Shown: positions 1 through 7,290, counted from the stretch's first letter. The stretch is 7,290 nt of DNA from Treponema sp. (GCA_031264395.1 JAISEB010000209.1:1-7290), one strand, 5' to 3'. Numbers and translations: made by a program. The notes: generated by a model from the sequence alone, not told the origin.

Positions 1-476
1 GCATAAATTTTTATTTCATTATCAAGTCTATTGTGTTCAATATTCCATCCATTGTATACATAAATAATTTCAATAGTATGGCCATCGAGTTTAATATTTC
101 TGTAATATGTTCCTGAAAATATTTCTTTACTATTACTTACTCGCCATACACCTAAACCTCTTGGAGCAGGCCCCGTACCGGAATCTTCAATGATATATTT
201 AAAATCGTCAGTAAAAATTACCCAGGCAGATTCCGCGTCAGTTCCTATATATGACATATGCTTTAACTCATTTGTATCAGGATACCAGACATATGATCCG
301 GGTATATTAGTATAGTGAAAATTACTATTATTTATATCAAAAGCAAATGTATAAAAATTTTGATGTCCTTCTTTATGCGGATAAAACGTAATAGTTTTTT
401 CTATCCCATTGACTTGATATGAACCTATTAACCTTTGGGCGCGCCCTTCTTCTTTGTGGAAGCAGCTCAAGTATCT
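1..476 (-). pseudogene. Remainder of the SH3b-domain protein, in the shifted frame; 3' end outside the window
   Basis: Read from 476 down to 3, this frame has 158 codons with no stop and runs off the window. It has no start of its own at its upstream end and is preceded in-frame by TAA at 479-477, so it is best read as the continuation of the preceding coding region after a one-base frameshift. From about 449 on it looks like real protein: GRAQRLIGSYQVNGIEK, ITFYPHKEGHQNFYTF, then GSYVWYPDTNELKHMSYIG, ESAWVIFTDDFKYIIEDSGT, GLGVWRV and GHTIEIIYVYNGW. It is rich in aromatic residues and alternating beta-type patterns, which suggests a beta-sheet domain. I do not recognise a named domain, but from memory similar secreted SH3b proteins occur in treponemes. 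Dropping one A at 453-455 would join the halves smoothly as LELLPQEEGRAQRLIG, giving at least 273 residues. Whether the break is a true mutation or a sequence error cannot be told from here. Confidence 0.7.
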
Positions 477-822
477 TTATTTCGGATGGTACAATATCGT
501 TTAAATAATCGACATATTTGCCAAAAACCCATCCTTCCCTATAGTGATGATTTTCATTTACCATTATTTTTAACCAATTCCCATAATGATTATCGATAAA
601 ACTTTGTTCTTTTGAAACGCCAATTATTAAAACCCTTGCATTTTTATTCACTTGAAAAAGAAGATCGCCGGACAAGGACGGATGGCTCAGAACATTTACC
701 CTATCGGCATTAATAATAGTATTATAGCCTGTTCCAAAGTATTGTCCGAATTTTTGTTCTTGCGCAGCTATTACCCCTATTGACATAATGAAAAAAAACA
801 CAAAAACCCGTTTCTTTTCCAT
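373..822 (-). CDS. N-terminal part of a frameshifted, exported SH3b-domain protein
   Basis: As written this frame encodes 149 residues from the ATG at 822. The first 20 residues form a signal peptide: MEKKR, a phenylalanine-rich hydrophobic core, then a likely cut after IAA before QEQ. Residues about 41-106 are a bacterial SH3 (SH3b) domain: RVNVLSHPSLSGDLL at the start, a GNWLKI strand in the middle and GWVFGKYVDY at the end, which is the family's characteristic closing strand. SH3b domains usually bind cell-wall peptides or other proteins, so a periplasmic or surface location is likely. The frame is open up to 882, but ATGs at 882 and 852 lie upstream of or inside the promoter. ATG 831 would have a leader of only about three bases; ATG 822 gives the cleaner signal peptide and has AGAG nine bases upstream. 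The last ~25 residues (RRRARPKV... to the stop) look like out-of-frame sequence, because the protein continues in another frame. Confidence 0.7.
   Translation of the reverse strand: MEKKRVFVFFFIMSIGVIAAQEQKFGQYFGTGYNTIINADRVNVLSHPSLSGDLLFQVNKNARVLIIGVSKEQSFIDNHYGNWLKIMVNENHHYREGWVFGKYVDYLNDIVPSEIKILELLPQRRRARPKVNRFISSQWDRKNYYVLSA
453..455 (-). other. Probable one-base frameshift site
   Basis: The minus strand reads CCACAAAGAAGAAGGG here. In the upstream frame this is P-Q-R-R-R; with one A removed from the AAA it becomes P-Q-E-E-G and runs directly into the long downstream frame. The shift must lie between the downstream frame's blocking stop (479-477) and the upstream frame's stop (375-373); this A run is the simplest place. 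Confidence 0.6.
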
Positions 823-840
823 AATTTTCATCTCTAGTTG

Positions 841-869
841 TTTATACAACATTTTCCAAATAATGTCAA
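841..869 (-). promoter_or_regulatory. Sigma-70-type promoter for the SH3b-domain gene
   Basis: The minus strand carries TTGACA at 869-864, a 17-base spacer, then TATAAA at 846-841: a perfect -35, optimal spacing and a -10 one base off consensus. Standard spacing puts transcription start near 834. The promoter lies in the AT-rich gap after the addA stop and points at the downstream gene, so that gene can be expressed independently of the addBA operon. It also argues against an initiation codon at 882, which would be upstream of the promoter. Not experimentally verified; AT-rich DNA yields chance -10 boxes, but a perfect -35 at 17 bases is much less likely by chance. Confidence 0.7.
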
Positions 870-908
870 TCGGATATTGCACATAACAATAGAATGAAGA
901 CCCCCGTT

Positions 909-3900
909 CTACACCGCTCTACCAGTTGCCGCCGGGCTTTCGAGGTACTCGCCTACCATTTTTTCTATGTTGACCCCGTCAAGGCGGCCGGAAAGATCTT
1001 CGGCCCTGCCGCTCCGCAGGTAGAAAAGCCAGGGCTTTACCCTGCCGCCGAAAATATCGCCCGCCGCCCGGCTGTAGACGGCAAGCTGGCCGAAATGATT
1101 TTCGGGCCTTTCGTCCCTGTCTGTCTTGAAGTCCGCTACGTGTATCATCCCTTCGGCCTCGAACACAAGATCGATCTTTCCCGACACGGGCACGGCCCGT
1201 TCCCCTTCCCCGCCGCGCAGCGTTACCGCGCTTACAAACGGAAATTCCGTTTCCCGGAACGCGGAGGAAAGGCTCAGTTTTCCCAGCGGGGAATCGAGGA
1301 AGCCTTTCATCATGCCCTCCGCCAGGGCAAAGGCGGCGGGCCAGTCCCCCTCGTCAAGGTGCGAAAGAACGGGCGGCGGTATGCGGGGTTCGCGCCCGCT
1401 GAGGAAGTCATCCAGAAAGGCGTGAACGATTGTGCCGAAACCGGCGGCCTTAAGGCCTGTCCTCGCGAGAAAAAGATCCAGCCTGTCTGCCGCGGGCGGC
1501 GGCTCTTCCACTCCGGGGTATTTTTCATGAAAGAGGCCGCTTGCCGGAACGGGAAGGGACGCGGGGCGGGGCAAGAGGATGACGGGGGCCTTTCCGTAAA
1601 AGGCCCAGGCTGCGGCGGCTTCTTCCATTGCCGGTTCCTTTTCCCCGGCGGATCGTACAAGGTGCCGTCTTAAACTTTTAAGCGTTTGCCGGGTATGAAT
1701 GCCGACAGGCTTAACGGTATAGGGCGGGTCCTCACATTCGGCCAGCACGGGGATCAGAAGATCAAGGAAGCTGTGAACGTTTCTTTCTTCCGCGTTAAGG
1801 AGGATCATGCGCTCCCTGAACGATTCGTCCGGTCCGGCAGGCGCGCTGTTTTTCTTTTTTGGCGGAGAAGGAACGGAGGCGGTCAGGAAGAGTTCGCATT
1901 CGGCCCTGGTCATGGCGACATAGAGAAGCCGCCTTAATTCCGCCGTTGCCATGCTGTTTTCTTCATCCCTTCCCATATTAAAAAAATAATTGCCGCTGTC
2001 CTCCGGCAGTTCTTCCGCCTGCGGCAGGTTAAGGGCCGGGCCCCACCGTTCGCTGTAATAAACGGCGCCCGAATTTCTGGCCGTCCTTTCCATCGACGCG
2101 GCGCGGTACACAAAGACAACGGGAAACTCCAGCCCCTTGCTCTTGTGTATCGACATGATGCGCACACCGCTTTCCCTTTCAACGTTGACCGAAAGATCGT
2201 CGGGGCGCTCTTCCCTGCCTATAAAATCCTCAAGATAATCGATAAAGCCGGCCAGCGTTCCGCCCCGCGCGTCTATGCCGCGGGCAAGTTCAAAGAAGAG
2301 ATCGAAGAGTTCCCCGTAGATCTGGGACGAGGCGGACCAGAGCGTTTCGTAGCGGTAACCTTCGTCATACCAGAGCCGCGTCAGGATCTGTGTAACGGAA
2401 AGCACGCGCGCCTCTTTGCAAAGGGTCCTGTACAGTTCGCGGCCGCCCCTGAATCTTTCAAGGGCGAAAGGGGAAAGCAGGGAATCGGCGGCTTCATCAA
2501 AAGGCCGGAATTTCATCCGCGCCCCTCCTTCGTCCCCGCCGCCAATGAGACAGACGGCAAGGGAAGCGTCGTCAAGCCGCACAAAGGGGGAACGGAGAAG
2601 GGCCGCGTAGGCGACGCGGTCTTCGGGGTACACGAGGAGGCGGAGGAGGCTGTACAGATCGTTTACCGGGGCGTCACTGAAAAGTCCCGCGGGGCGGTCC
2701 GCGTTGTAGAGGATTCCGAAATCCTTGAACTGCCGCTCAAGGGAATACTGGCGGGAAAGCGAACGCTGCAGCACGGCAAAATCGCTGTACCTGCACGGGC
2801 GTTCAACATATTCCCCGTTTTCCCTTACCCTAAGCACATGCCCCGAGTCTACCATCTTTCGTATTTCAACCGCGATATGGGCCGCCTCAAGCTCGTCCGA
2901 AGAAAGTGTTTCGGGATCGTCCCTGCCGATACGCTGTTCATCAAGAAAACAAAAATGAAGGCGGGGTTCCCTGACGCCTTCAGGAGAGGGGAAACGGGGA
3001 TAAAACGGAAAGTACCCGGCCTCAAAATTTTCACCGCCGCCTCCGTTAAACACGCGCGAACAGCGTTCGCCTTCAGGGGCGGCGGGCCCGGCGCGCGTTT
3101 CCTCTTCCCTTATACCGCCGAAGATGCGGTTAAAGGCGGTGATGAGCGCGGGATCGGAACGGTAATTGTACACAAGACTAAGAGCGCCTCCCGCGCCGGA
3201 GCGGGCCGGGGGATTAAGCTCTTCGGCAAGGCCGCGGAACACCGTTACATCGGCGCCCCGGAAACGGTAAATGGACTGCTTCTCGTCGCCGACAAAAAAG
3301 ACCTTTCCTTCGGAAAGGGATTCGGGACCGGGGACCCCCTTTTCCATGCGGAGGGGATCTTCGGCAAGCAAAAAAACAAGATCCCGCTGAAGGCCGTTGT
3401 TGTCCTGAAATTCATCTATCATGATTGACTTTATTTCATCTTTGTAGACTTTCCTCAGATCCGGATATTCCGCCAGCGCGTCTACGGCAAGATGGGCTAT
3501 GTCGCCGAAGGTCAAAAGGCCCGCCTTTCGTTTGAGGAACCCGCAGAGGATCTGAAATTCGTCCATCAGGGAAAAAACGGAGCCTGTGACATCGATTTGC
3601 AGGGCGGTATTGGCGATGGACTGGAGTTCCCCGCAGAGGCTGTCCTTGAGTGTTCCGACAAGTTCCTTTATGCCGTCGTATTCTTTTCCCCCTCCCCTTC
3701 TGCCCACGGACGCAAGAGAGGCGAGCCATTCAAAATACGCGGCGGCGTCCCTCCTTAATCCGGACGGAATTTCCGCGAGCGATTCCAGTACGGGCGTGCG
3801 GGGCCGTTCCTTTGCGAGAAGGGCCCTGAGTTCGCCGTCCATTTTAAGATCCCGCCGCGAAACGGTTTCCATGCCGGCCCGGAGCGCGTCTACAAGCGCG

Positions 3901-4517
3901 TCCGCCTCGGCGGTTTTTTTCTTCCACCCGTCAAGAAGGCCGTGAATCTGAACGGAGAGGTACTTTTCAAAATCAATGGGGCGGCCAAGGAAACTGTACT
4001 TCAGCGCCGTTTCGGCAAAGAGATCTTCCGCGACGGCTCTGATGCTCCGGTCGGCAAGGAGCGTCTGCAGGGCGGGATTGTCGCGGTGATCCAGCACAAA
4101 AGGCAGGGCCGCCTCCATGACAAGCTCCCTTACCCCGTCATCGTCGATTGTAAATTCGGGGGAAAGGCCGTAGTACCGGGCGGCCCCTCTGGCCACGGAG
4201 GCGCAGAAGGAATCGATTGTCGTGATTTTCGCGCCGCTGAAACCGGCGACGGCTTCCCGCGCCTCCGCGCTGCCGCTTTCGGCGCGGAGCGTCTGGTAGA
4301 TGCGGCTGTACATTTCGCCCGCGGCCTTGTTGGTAAATGTAAGTGCGAGTATTTCATTGACCCGGCATTTTTTTTCCATGACAAGCCATGCGTAACGCGA
4401 CGCCAGAACCATGGTTTTTCCCGCGCCCGCGCCCGCGGCCACCGTAACGTTACGGCCGGCCGTCGCGGCCGTTCTCTGCGACTTGTCAAGGCCGGCAAGG
4501 ATGCTTTCAATAGACAT
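909..4517 (-). CDS. addA: AddA/RexA-like helicase-nuclease subunit (UvrD/Rep SF1 helicase plus PD-(D/E)XK nuclease)
   Basis: This is the ATP-driven 3'-5' DNA translocase and nuclease subunit of an AddAB-type enzyme that resects double-strand breaks for RecA-dependent repair. It is complete at 1202 residues, close to the roughly 1230 of B. subtilis AddA. Motifs in order: Walker A GAGAGKT (29-35, K34); Ia LTFTNKAAGEM (59-69); TIDSFC (100-105); II IDEFQD (367-372); III VGDEKQSIYRFRGA (409-422); IV YNYRS (450-454); V SIHKSKGLEFP (789-799); VI RRLLYVAMTRA (862-872). The C-terminal nuclease has H1032 (GTIVHAFLDD), D1116 (GKIDLVF), D1129 and K1131 (ADFKTD), then Q1144 and Y1148. Helicase and nuclease centres both look intact. 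The ATG at 4517 is chosen because AGGAGG lies six bases upstream and the N-terminus begins just ahead of the Q-motif region (LDKSQ). It overlaps the end of addB by 11 bases, so the two are one operon. Small departures from the commonest motif spelling are N rather than T after DEFQD and D rather than H in TIDSFC. Confidence 0.95.
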   Translation of the reverse strand: MSIESILAGLDKSQRTAATAGRNVTVAAGAGAGKTMVLASRYAWLVMEKKCRVNEILALTFTNKAAGEMYSRIYQTLRAESGSAEAREAVAGFSGAKITTIDSFCASVARGAARYYGLSPEFTIDDDGVRELVMEAALPFVLDHRDNPALQTLLADRSIRAVAEDLFAETALKYSFLGRPIDFEKYLSVQIHGLLDGWKKKTAEADALVDALRAGMETVSRRDLKMDGELRALLAKERPRTPVLESLAEIPSGLRRDAAAYFEWLASLASVGRRGGGKEYDGIKELVGTLKDSLCGELQSIANTALQIDVTGSVFSLMDEFQILCGFLKRKAGLLTFGDIAHLAVDALAEYPDLRKVYKDEIKSIMIDEFQDNNGLQRDLVFLLAEDPLRMEKGVPGPESLSEGKVFFVGDEKQSIYRFRGADVTVFRGLAEELNPPARSGAGGALSLVYNYRSDPALITAFNRIFGGIREEETRAGPAAPEGERCSRVFNGGGGENFEAGYFPFYPRFPSPEGVREPRLHFCFLDEQRIGRDDPETLSSDELEAAHIAVEIRKMVDSGHVLRVRENGEYVERPCRYSDFAVLQRSLSRQYSLERQFKDFGILYNADRPAGLFSDAPVNDLYSLLRLLVYPEDRVAYAALLRSPFVRLDDASLAVCLIGGGDEGGARMKFRPFDEAADSLLSPFALERFRGGRELYRTLCKEARVLSVTQILTRLWYDEGYRYETLWSASSQIYGELFDLFFELARGIDARGGTLAGFIDYLEDFIGREERPDDLSVNVERESGVRIMSIHKSKGLEFPVVFVYRAASMERTARNSGAVYYSERWGPALNLPQAEELPEDSGNYFFNMGRDEENSMATAELRRLLYVAMTRAECELFLTASVPSPPKKKNSAPAGPDESFRERMILLNAEERNVHSFLDLLIPVLAECEDPPYTVKPVGIHTRQTLKSLRRHLVRSAGEKEPAMEEAAAAWAFYGKAPVILLPRPASLPVPASGLFHEKYPGVEEPPPAADRLDLFLARTGLKAAGFGTIVHAFLDDFLSGREPRIPPPVLSHLDEGDWPAAFALAEGMMKGFLDSPLGKLSLSSAFRETEFPFVSAVTLRGGEGERAVPVSGKIDLVFEAEGMIHVADFKTDRDERPENHFGQLAVYSRAAGDIFGGRVKPWLFYLRSGRAEDLSGRLDGVNIEKMVGEYLESPAATGRAV
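4507..4517 (-). other. 11-base overlap of the addB stop and addA start
   Basis: The minus strand reads ATGTCTATTGA. The ATG opens addA and the TGA closes addB in a different frame. Ribosomes ending addB finish on top of the addA initiation region, supporting co-translation of the two subunits. Confidence 0.85.
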
Positions 4518-7290
4518 GACGGCCCTCCTGAGTATCTTCGGCGGTCCGGCGGTTCAGAAAGTAGGCGGTGCGGCAGACGCCCCGGTAGACGCAGGCCATA
4601 CATTCCTCCAGGGGAACTCCCCGGCCGCCGCGTTTTCCGCTGAAGTGGAATTTGCGGGGAGAAAAATCGAATTCCTCAAGCGCGGTCCTGAACTGTTCAA
4701 GATACCAGTCTACGGCGTCAAGCGTCGGCTGATAGTCTTCCCTGCTGCCGCCGCGGGTCCCTTCGGGGTTTCCCATTACGGCGACAAGTTTGTGCTGGTT
4801 AACAAGCATGAAAAAAGCGCCTTCCGTTTTGGCCTTGCGGACCTTCTCATACAACATAACGTACAGGGGAATCTGAAAATCGCGGAGAGGCGAGTCCTCC
4901 GTTTCGGTGCTGTCTTTTTTAGTGTGGGAACCGCCTGTTTTGTAATCGATGATCACGCTGCCGCCGCCGGGAAAAACCGAAACCCTGTCGATGATCCCGC
5001 CGAGGATCATCCCGTTCCGCTCCGTTTCAAGCCTTGTCTCAAGCTCCTCCACCGTGCAGCCGTCAAAATAACGGGCCTCCGTTTTAAGGAGGATGGCAAG
5101 CCGTTTCGCGACGGCTCTGGCCTGCGCGGAAAGAATGGGAGCGGACAGGGGCCCCTGAAACGCCTCGTAGTGGAGGGCCGCCTCGTGAGTACACTCCAGC
5201 GTCCAGGCCCTGTAACGCTCCATATTGCGGGAACGGAAAACGCCGTCTTCCGCGCGTATCTTCTTGAAGAGGTTCCGCAGGATTTCATGGTAGAGAAGGC
5301 CGAGGGACGCGTCATCAAGCATCTTCGCCTCAAGGGAAAATACTTCGAGTCCCAGGATCTTCCGGTAAAACCACGAGAGGGGGCACCGCATAAAGGGATT
5401 AAGATCCCCCGTCGCCGAAACCCTGAGCGCGCCAGAAGCGCCGCGCCGTTTCGAGGCCCCGCGCAGGATGCCGTGGACGCCGGGGGGAAAGGGGCCTTTA
5501 AGCAGGCTGAACTCATCCGGCCCGCCGGGCATGCGCCGCCGCCAGCGCTCAAAGCCGCCGTACTGGACGGAAAAAAGCGCGGAGGGAAAACCGTCCGCGG
5601 CTTCTTCCTTTCTTTCAGTATTGTATACGCCGCCCCGCGCCCACCAGGCGCGCTCCTCCACAAAGGGATCGGGCGGCGGCGCGGGGTGCTGCCCGGTATG
5701 CCCGGCGAAGAAACTGTGGGGGATGGTCCAGCCCGAAAAACTTTCCCCGGCGGCGCTGATCCGGGTGCGGGAACCTTCCCCGTCTTCCCCGGGAAAAAGA
5801 TAAAGCCTGAAAAAAATATCCGACACGTCCCTGTCGGCAAAGCCAAGCCTCTGCCGCTTGTCGCCGCGGAGAAACCGGAGCGGCCGGTAACGGACCGAGG
5901 CGGCCTCCTGTGACGCGTTGAGCACAAAATGGAAGGCGAAGGGAGAAGCCGCGGCGACACGGTAGGGGAATATGCTCACCCCTCCCCCGCTCCGCTGGGG
6001 CACATAACGGCGCTCCATGAGAACCGAAAGAAAAAAAGTAAAGGCGTATCCTTTTGCGTCTTCCCCCTTCGGGACGATATCCGGGTACTCTTCCTCAAGG
6101 CGGATAAGGGCGGAAAGTTCCTCCAGGCAGCGGGCAAGCACCGCGTTGCCTTCGTCCGTGACCTCCCCTGCCGAAAGGAAACCCGCCGTCCAGTCGCGCC
6201 CGGCGCTGTCCGTATCCCGCACATTCCAGAGCGGCCCCCGGAAAGCGAAGTAGCGTTTCCGCACGCCGGAAAATGTTCCGCTTTCCGTCATGGAAACAAG
6301 GGCCCTTTTAAGATCCCGGTAGTAGTGTTCCAGTTTTTTTTCACCGGGATTTTTTTTAAAAGCCTCAAGCCATATATCCTTTACCATTCCGTCTTCACGG
6401 TAGCCCGACACACAGTTGTTTTCGATGCCGAATTCGACGAGTTCCCGGTTAAGATCAGGACAGCGCCAGGGAAGGTATTCGTTAAGGAGAAGCGCCTTTA
6501 GCGATGTAAAGGAAAAATTGTTCGCGGCGCATCTGGCGGCAAGGGCAAAGAGGCGTCCCGTGTTGTAGTCGCCGAGGAAACGGCCGGACCGGCTCCGGCA
6601 GGGAACGTTGTAAAGGGAAAATTCCCTAAGAAGGTAAGGCTCCATGTCCTCGTAGCCGGGAACGCTGACGGCAATATCGTCCCAGGGAATTCCCTTTTCG
6701 TCATGAAGGGCCCGTATCTCAAGAACCGCCGCGCGGATTTCGGCGCGGGAATTGTCGTAGAGGTAAAGCGGCGGCATCTTCGCGGGCGGTGTTTCCACAA
6801 GGTGTATTGTTTTTTCAGGCCTGAGGAGTTTTCCGAATTCCTCAAAATCCTCCATGGCCTCATAAAAGAAAATGTAATAGTCGTGTTCGCGGTCACGGAG
6901 GGGCGGCCTTTCCCAGGCCGGCTCAAAAAGGCCGCCGCGTTCAAGAAAAGCGGCGTATTCCTTTTTAAGGAACTCCAGATCGAGATCCTCGTCGTCGGGA
7001 GGAAACGCCGCCCGGCGGTCTTCCCAGAGGGAAAGCGAAGGGAGAATCCCCGCGATGGACGCGGTGAACACCCCGCCTTCTTCGGCGTATTCAGGCGGTA
7101 TAAGGGCGCGGAACGCGCGGCCGCCTGTCCGCGCGGCCTCGGCGTTTTTTCTGATCAGGTCCCCGGTAAAAAGCCGGCGCAGCACCGACGACACGGGCCG
7201 CCTGTCCTTCACCTCCGCCCGCACCGCCTCTTCCTTGAACCTGTCCCAGGCAAGGAAACGGCCCGCCGCGACGGAGCGGAGGCCCGTAAA
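4507..7290 (-). CDS. addB: AddB/RexB-like subunit of a helicase-nuclease, PD-(D/E)XK nuclease with 4Fe-4S cluster; 5' end outside the window
   Basis: This is the nuclease/scaffold partner of an AddAB-type double-strand-break resection enzyme acting in the cytoplasm. The frame is open to the window edge and 927 residues are visible. The GTG at 7224 is not the start, because the codons upstream of it read as good protein (FLAWDRFKEEAV, resembling the AddB stretch around helicase motif Ib). Counting residues from that GTG, the N-terminal two thirds is helicase-like but shows no Walker A; any P-loop equivalent would lie in the missing N-terminus. The C-terminal nuclease is complete: H646 (LLYHEIL), D746 (GGIIDRV), D760 and K762 (IIDYKTG), Q784 and Y788 (QIPLY). 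Cysteines C614, C875, C878 and C884 (one, then C-x2-C-x5-C) bracket the nuclease exactly as in the AddB iron-sulfur cluster. The gene overlaps the downstream addA by 11 bases. Family assignment is firm; AddB versus RexB naming is a convention. Confidence 0.9.
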   Translation of the reverse strand, partial: FTGLRSVAAGRFLAWDRFKEEAVRAEVKDRRPVSSVLRRLFTGDLIRKNAEAARTGGRAFRALIPPEYAEEGGVFTASIAGILPSLSLWEDRRAAFPPDDEDLDLEFLKKEYAAFLERGGLFEPAWERPPLRDREHDYYIFFYEAMEDFEEFGKLLRPEKTIHLVETPPAKMPPLYLYDNSRAEIRAAVLEIRALHDEKGIPWDDIAVSVPGYEDMEPYLLREFSLYNVPCRSRSGRFLGDYNTGRLFALAARCAANNFSFTSLKALLLNEYLPWRCPDLNRELVEFGIENNCVSGYREDGMVKDIWLEAFKKNPGEKKLEHYYRDLKRALVSMTESGTFSGVRKRYFAFRGPLWNVRDTDSAGRDWTAGFLSAGEVTDEGNAVLARCLEELSALIRLEEEYPDIVPKGEDAKGYAFTFFLSVLMERRYVPQRSGGGVSIFPYRVAAASPFAFHFVLNASQEAASVRYRPLRFLRGDKRQRLGFADRDVSDIFFRLYLFPGEDGEGSRTRISAAGESFSGWTIPHSFFAGHTGQHPAPPPDPFVEERAWWARGGVYNTERKEEAADGFPSALFSVQYGGFERWRRRMPGGPDEFSLLKGPFPPGVHGILRGASKRRGASGALRVSATGDLNPFMRCPLSWFYRKILGLEVFSLEAKMLDDASLGLLYHEILRNLFKKIRAEDGVFRSRNMERYRAWTLECTHEAALHYEAFQGPLSAPILSAQARAVAKRLAILLKTEARYFDGCTVEELETRLETERNGMILGGIIDRVSVFPGGGSVIIDYKTGGSHTKKDSTETEDSPLRDFQIPLYVMLYEKVRKAKTEGAFFMLVNQHKLVAVMGNPEGTRGGSREDYQPTLDAVDWYLEQFRTALEEFDFSPRKFHFSGKRGGRGVPLEECMACVYRGVCRTAYFLNRRTAEDTQEGRHVY
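4524..4529 (-). promoter_or_regulatory. Ribosome binding site of addA, inside the end of addB
   Basis: The minus strand reads AGGAGG here, six bases before the ATG at 4517. This full-strength Shine-Dalgarno sequence fixes the addA start. It lies within the last codons of addB, and the addB stop (TGA, 4509-4507) falls inside the first codons of addA. The arrangement is typical of translational coupling that keeps two subunits in balance. Confidence 0.85.

Noticed and set aside
246..296. Short ATATG/CATATG palindromes
   Set aside because: They fall within the open coding frame and are ordinary for AT-rich DNA; spacing is irregular and no repeat array is formed.
441..479. Programmed ribosomal frameshift joining the two SH3b halves
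   Set aside because: A +1 shift would be needed, but there is no known slippery sequence, no in-frame stop at the shift point and no internal Shine-Dalgarno or clear downstream structure. A plain indel is simpler.
890..911. Possible terminator after addA
   Set aside because: TAGAA pairs with TTCTA across a 12-base loop, but the stem is only 5 bp, has a single G-C pair and lacks a proper U run. It is too weak to call, so read-through into the SH3b gene remains possible.
894..1673. 259-codon open frame on the plus strand
   Set aside because: Antisense to the intact nuclease domain of addA; no domain and no convincing upstream ribosome site.
2145..3428. 427-codon open frame on the plus strand
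   Set aside because: Antisense to the helicase core of addA, including motifs II to V. Composition is that of a shadow frame and no domain is recognisable.
4411..5913. 500-codon open frame on the plus strand
   Set aside because: It lies wholly opposite the addB 3' end and addA start, which show clear family motifs. Its translation is Arg/Pro/Lys/Gly-rich with no recognisable domain. Long antisense frames are expected opposite GC-rich genes.
7222..7224. GTG at 7224 as the start of addB
   Set aside because: The frame stays open to the window edge and the extra 22 codons (FLAWDRFKEEAV and neighbours) read as conserved-looking protein. No Shine-Dalgarno of note precedes the GTG.

Overview
The window suggests a GC-rich bacterial chromosome, most likely a spirochaete of the Treponema group. 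That is an inference from how the proteins read, mainly the secreted SH3b protein and the style of the AddA/AddB-like pair; no database search was possible. All three genes lie on the minus strand, so transcription runs from position 7290 towards position 1.

From 7290 down to 909 there is a tight two-gene operon encoding a double-strand-break end-resection machine of the AddAB (RexAB) type. The upstream gene (7290-4507, with its 5' end outside the window) is the AddB-like subunit. It carries a C-terminal PD-(D/E)XK nuclease bracketed by the four cysteines of a 4Fe-4S cluster. The downstream gene (4517-909, complete, 1202 aa) is the AddA-like subunit, a UvrD/Rep-type SF1 helicase with all canonical motifs and a second intact PD-(D/E)XK nuclease at its C-terminus. 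The two genes overlap by 11 bases, and the AddA start has a strong AGGAGG site inside the addB coding sequence, as expected for a translationally coupled heterodimer. Together they would unwind and degrade broken DNA ends to produce 3' single strands for RecA.

The base composition changes abruptly at the addA stop codon. Positions 1-900 are about 32% GC by my count, whereas 901-1140 is 60%. A near-consensus sigma-70 promoter (TTGACA, 17 bases, TATAAA) at 869-841 lies in the 86-base gap and drives a gene for an exported protein with a signal peptide and an SH3b domain. This gene is interrupted by a one-base frameshift near 453-455; the rest of the protein is readable in another frame from about 476 to the window edge, where it runs off.

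Nothing else is present: I see no RNA genes, CRISPR arrays, insertion sequences or attachment sites. The long plus-strand open frames opposite the addBA operon are antisense shadows. I do not see a previously undescribed system here. The points most worth checking are the frameshifted, AT-rich secreted gene and its promoter, which starts the message almost at the initiation codon.
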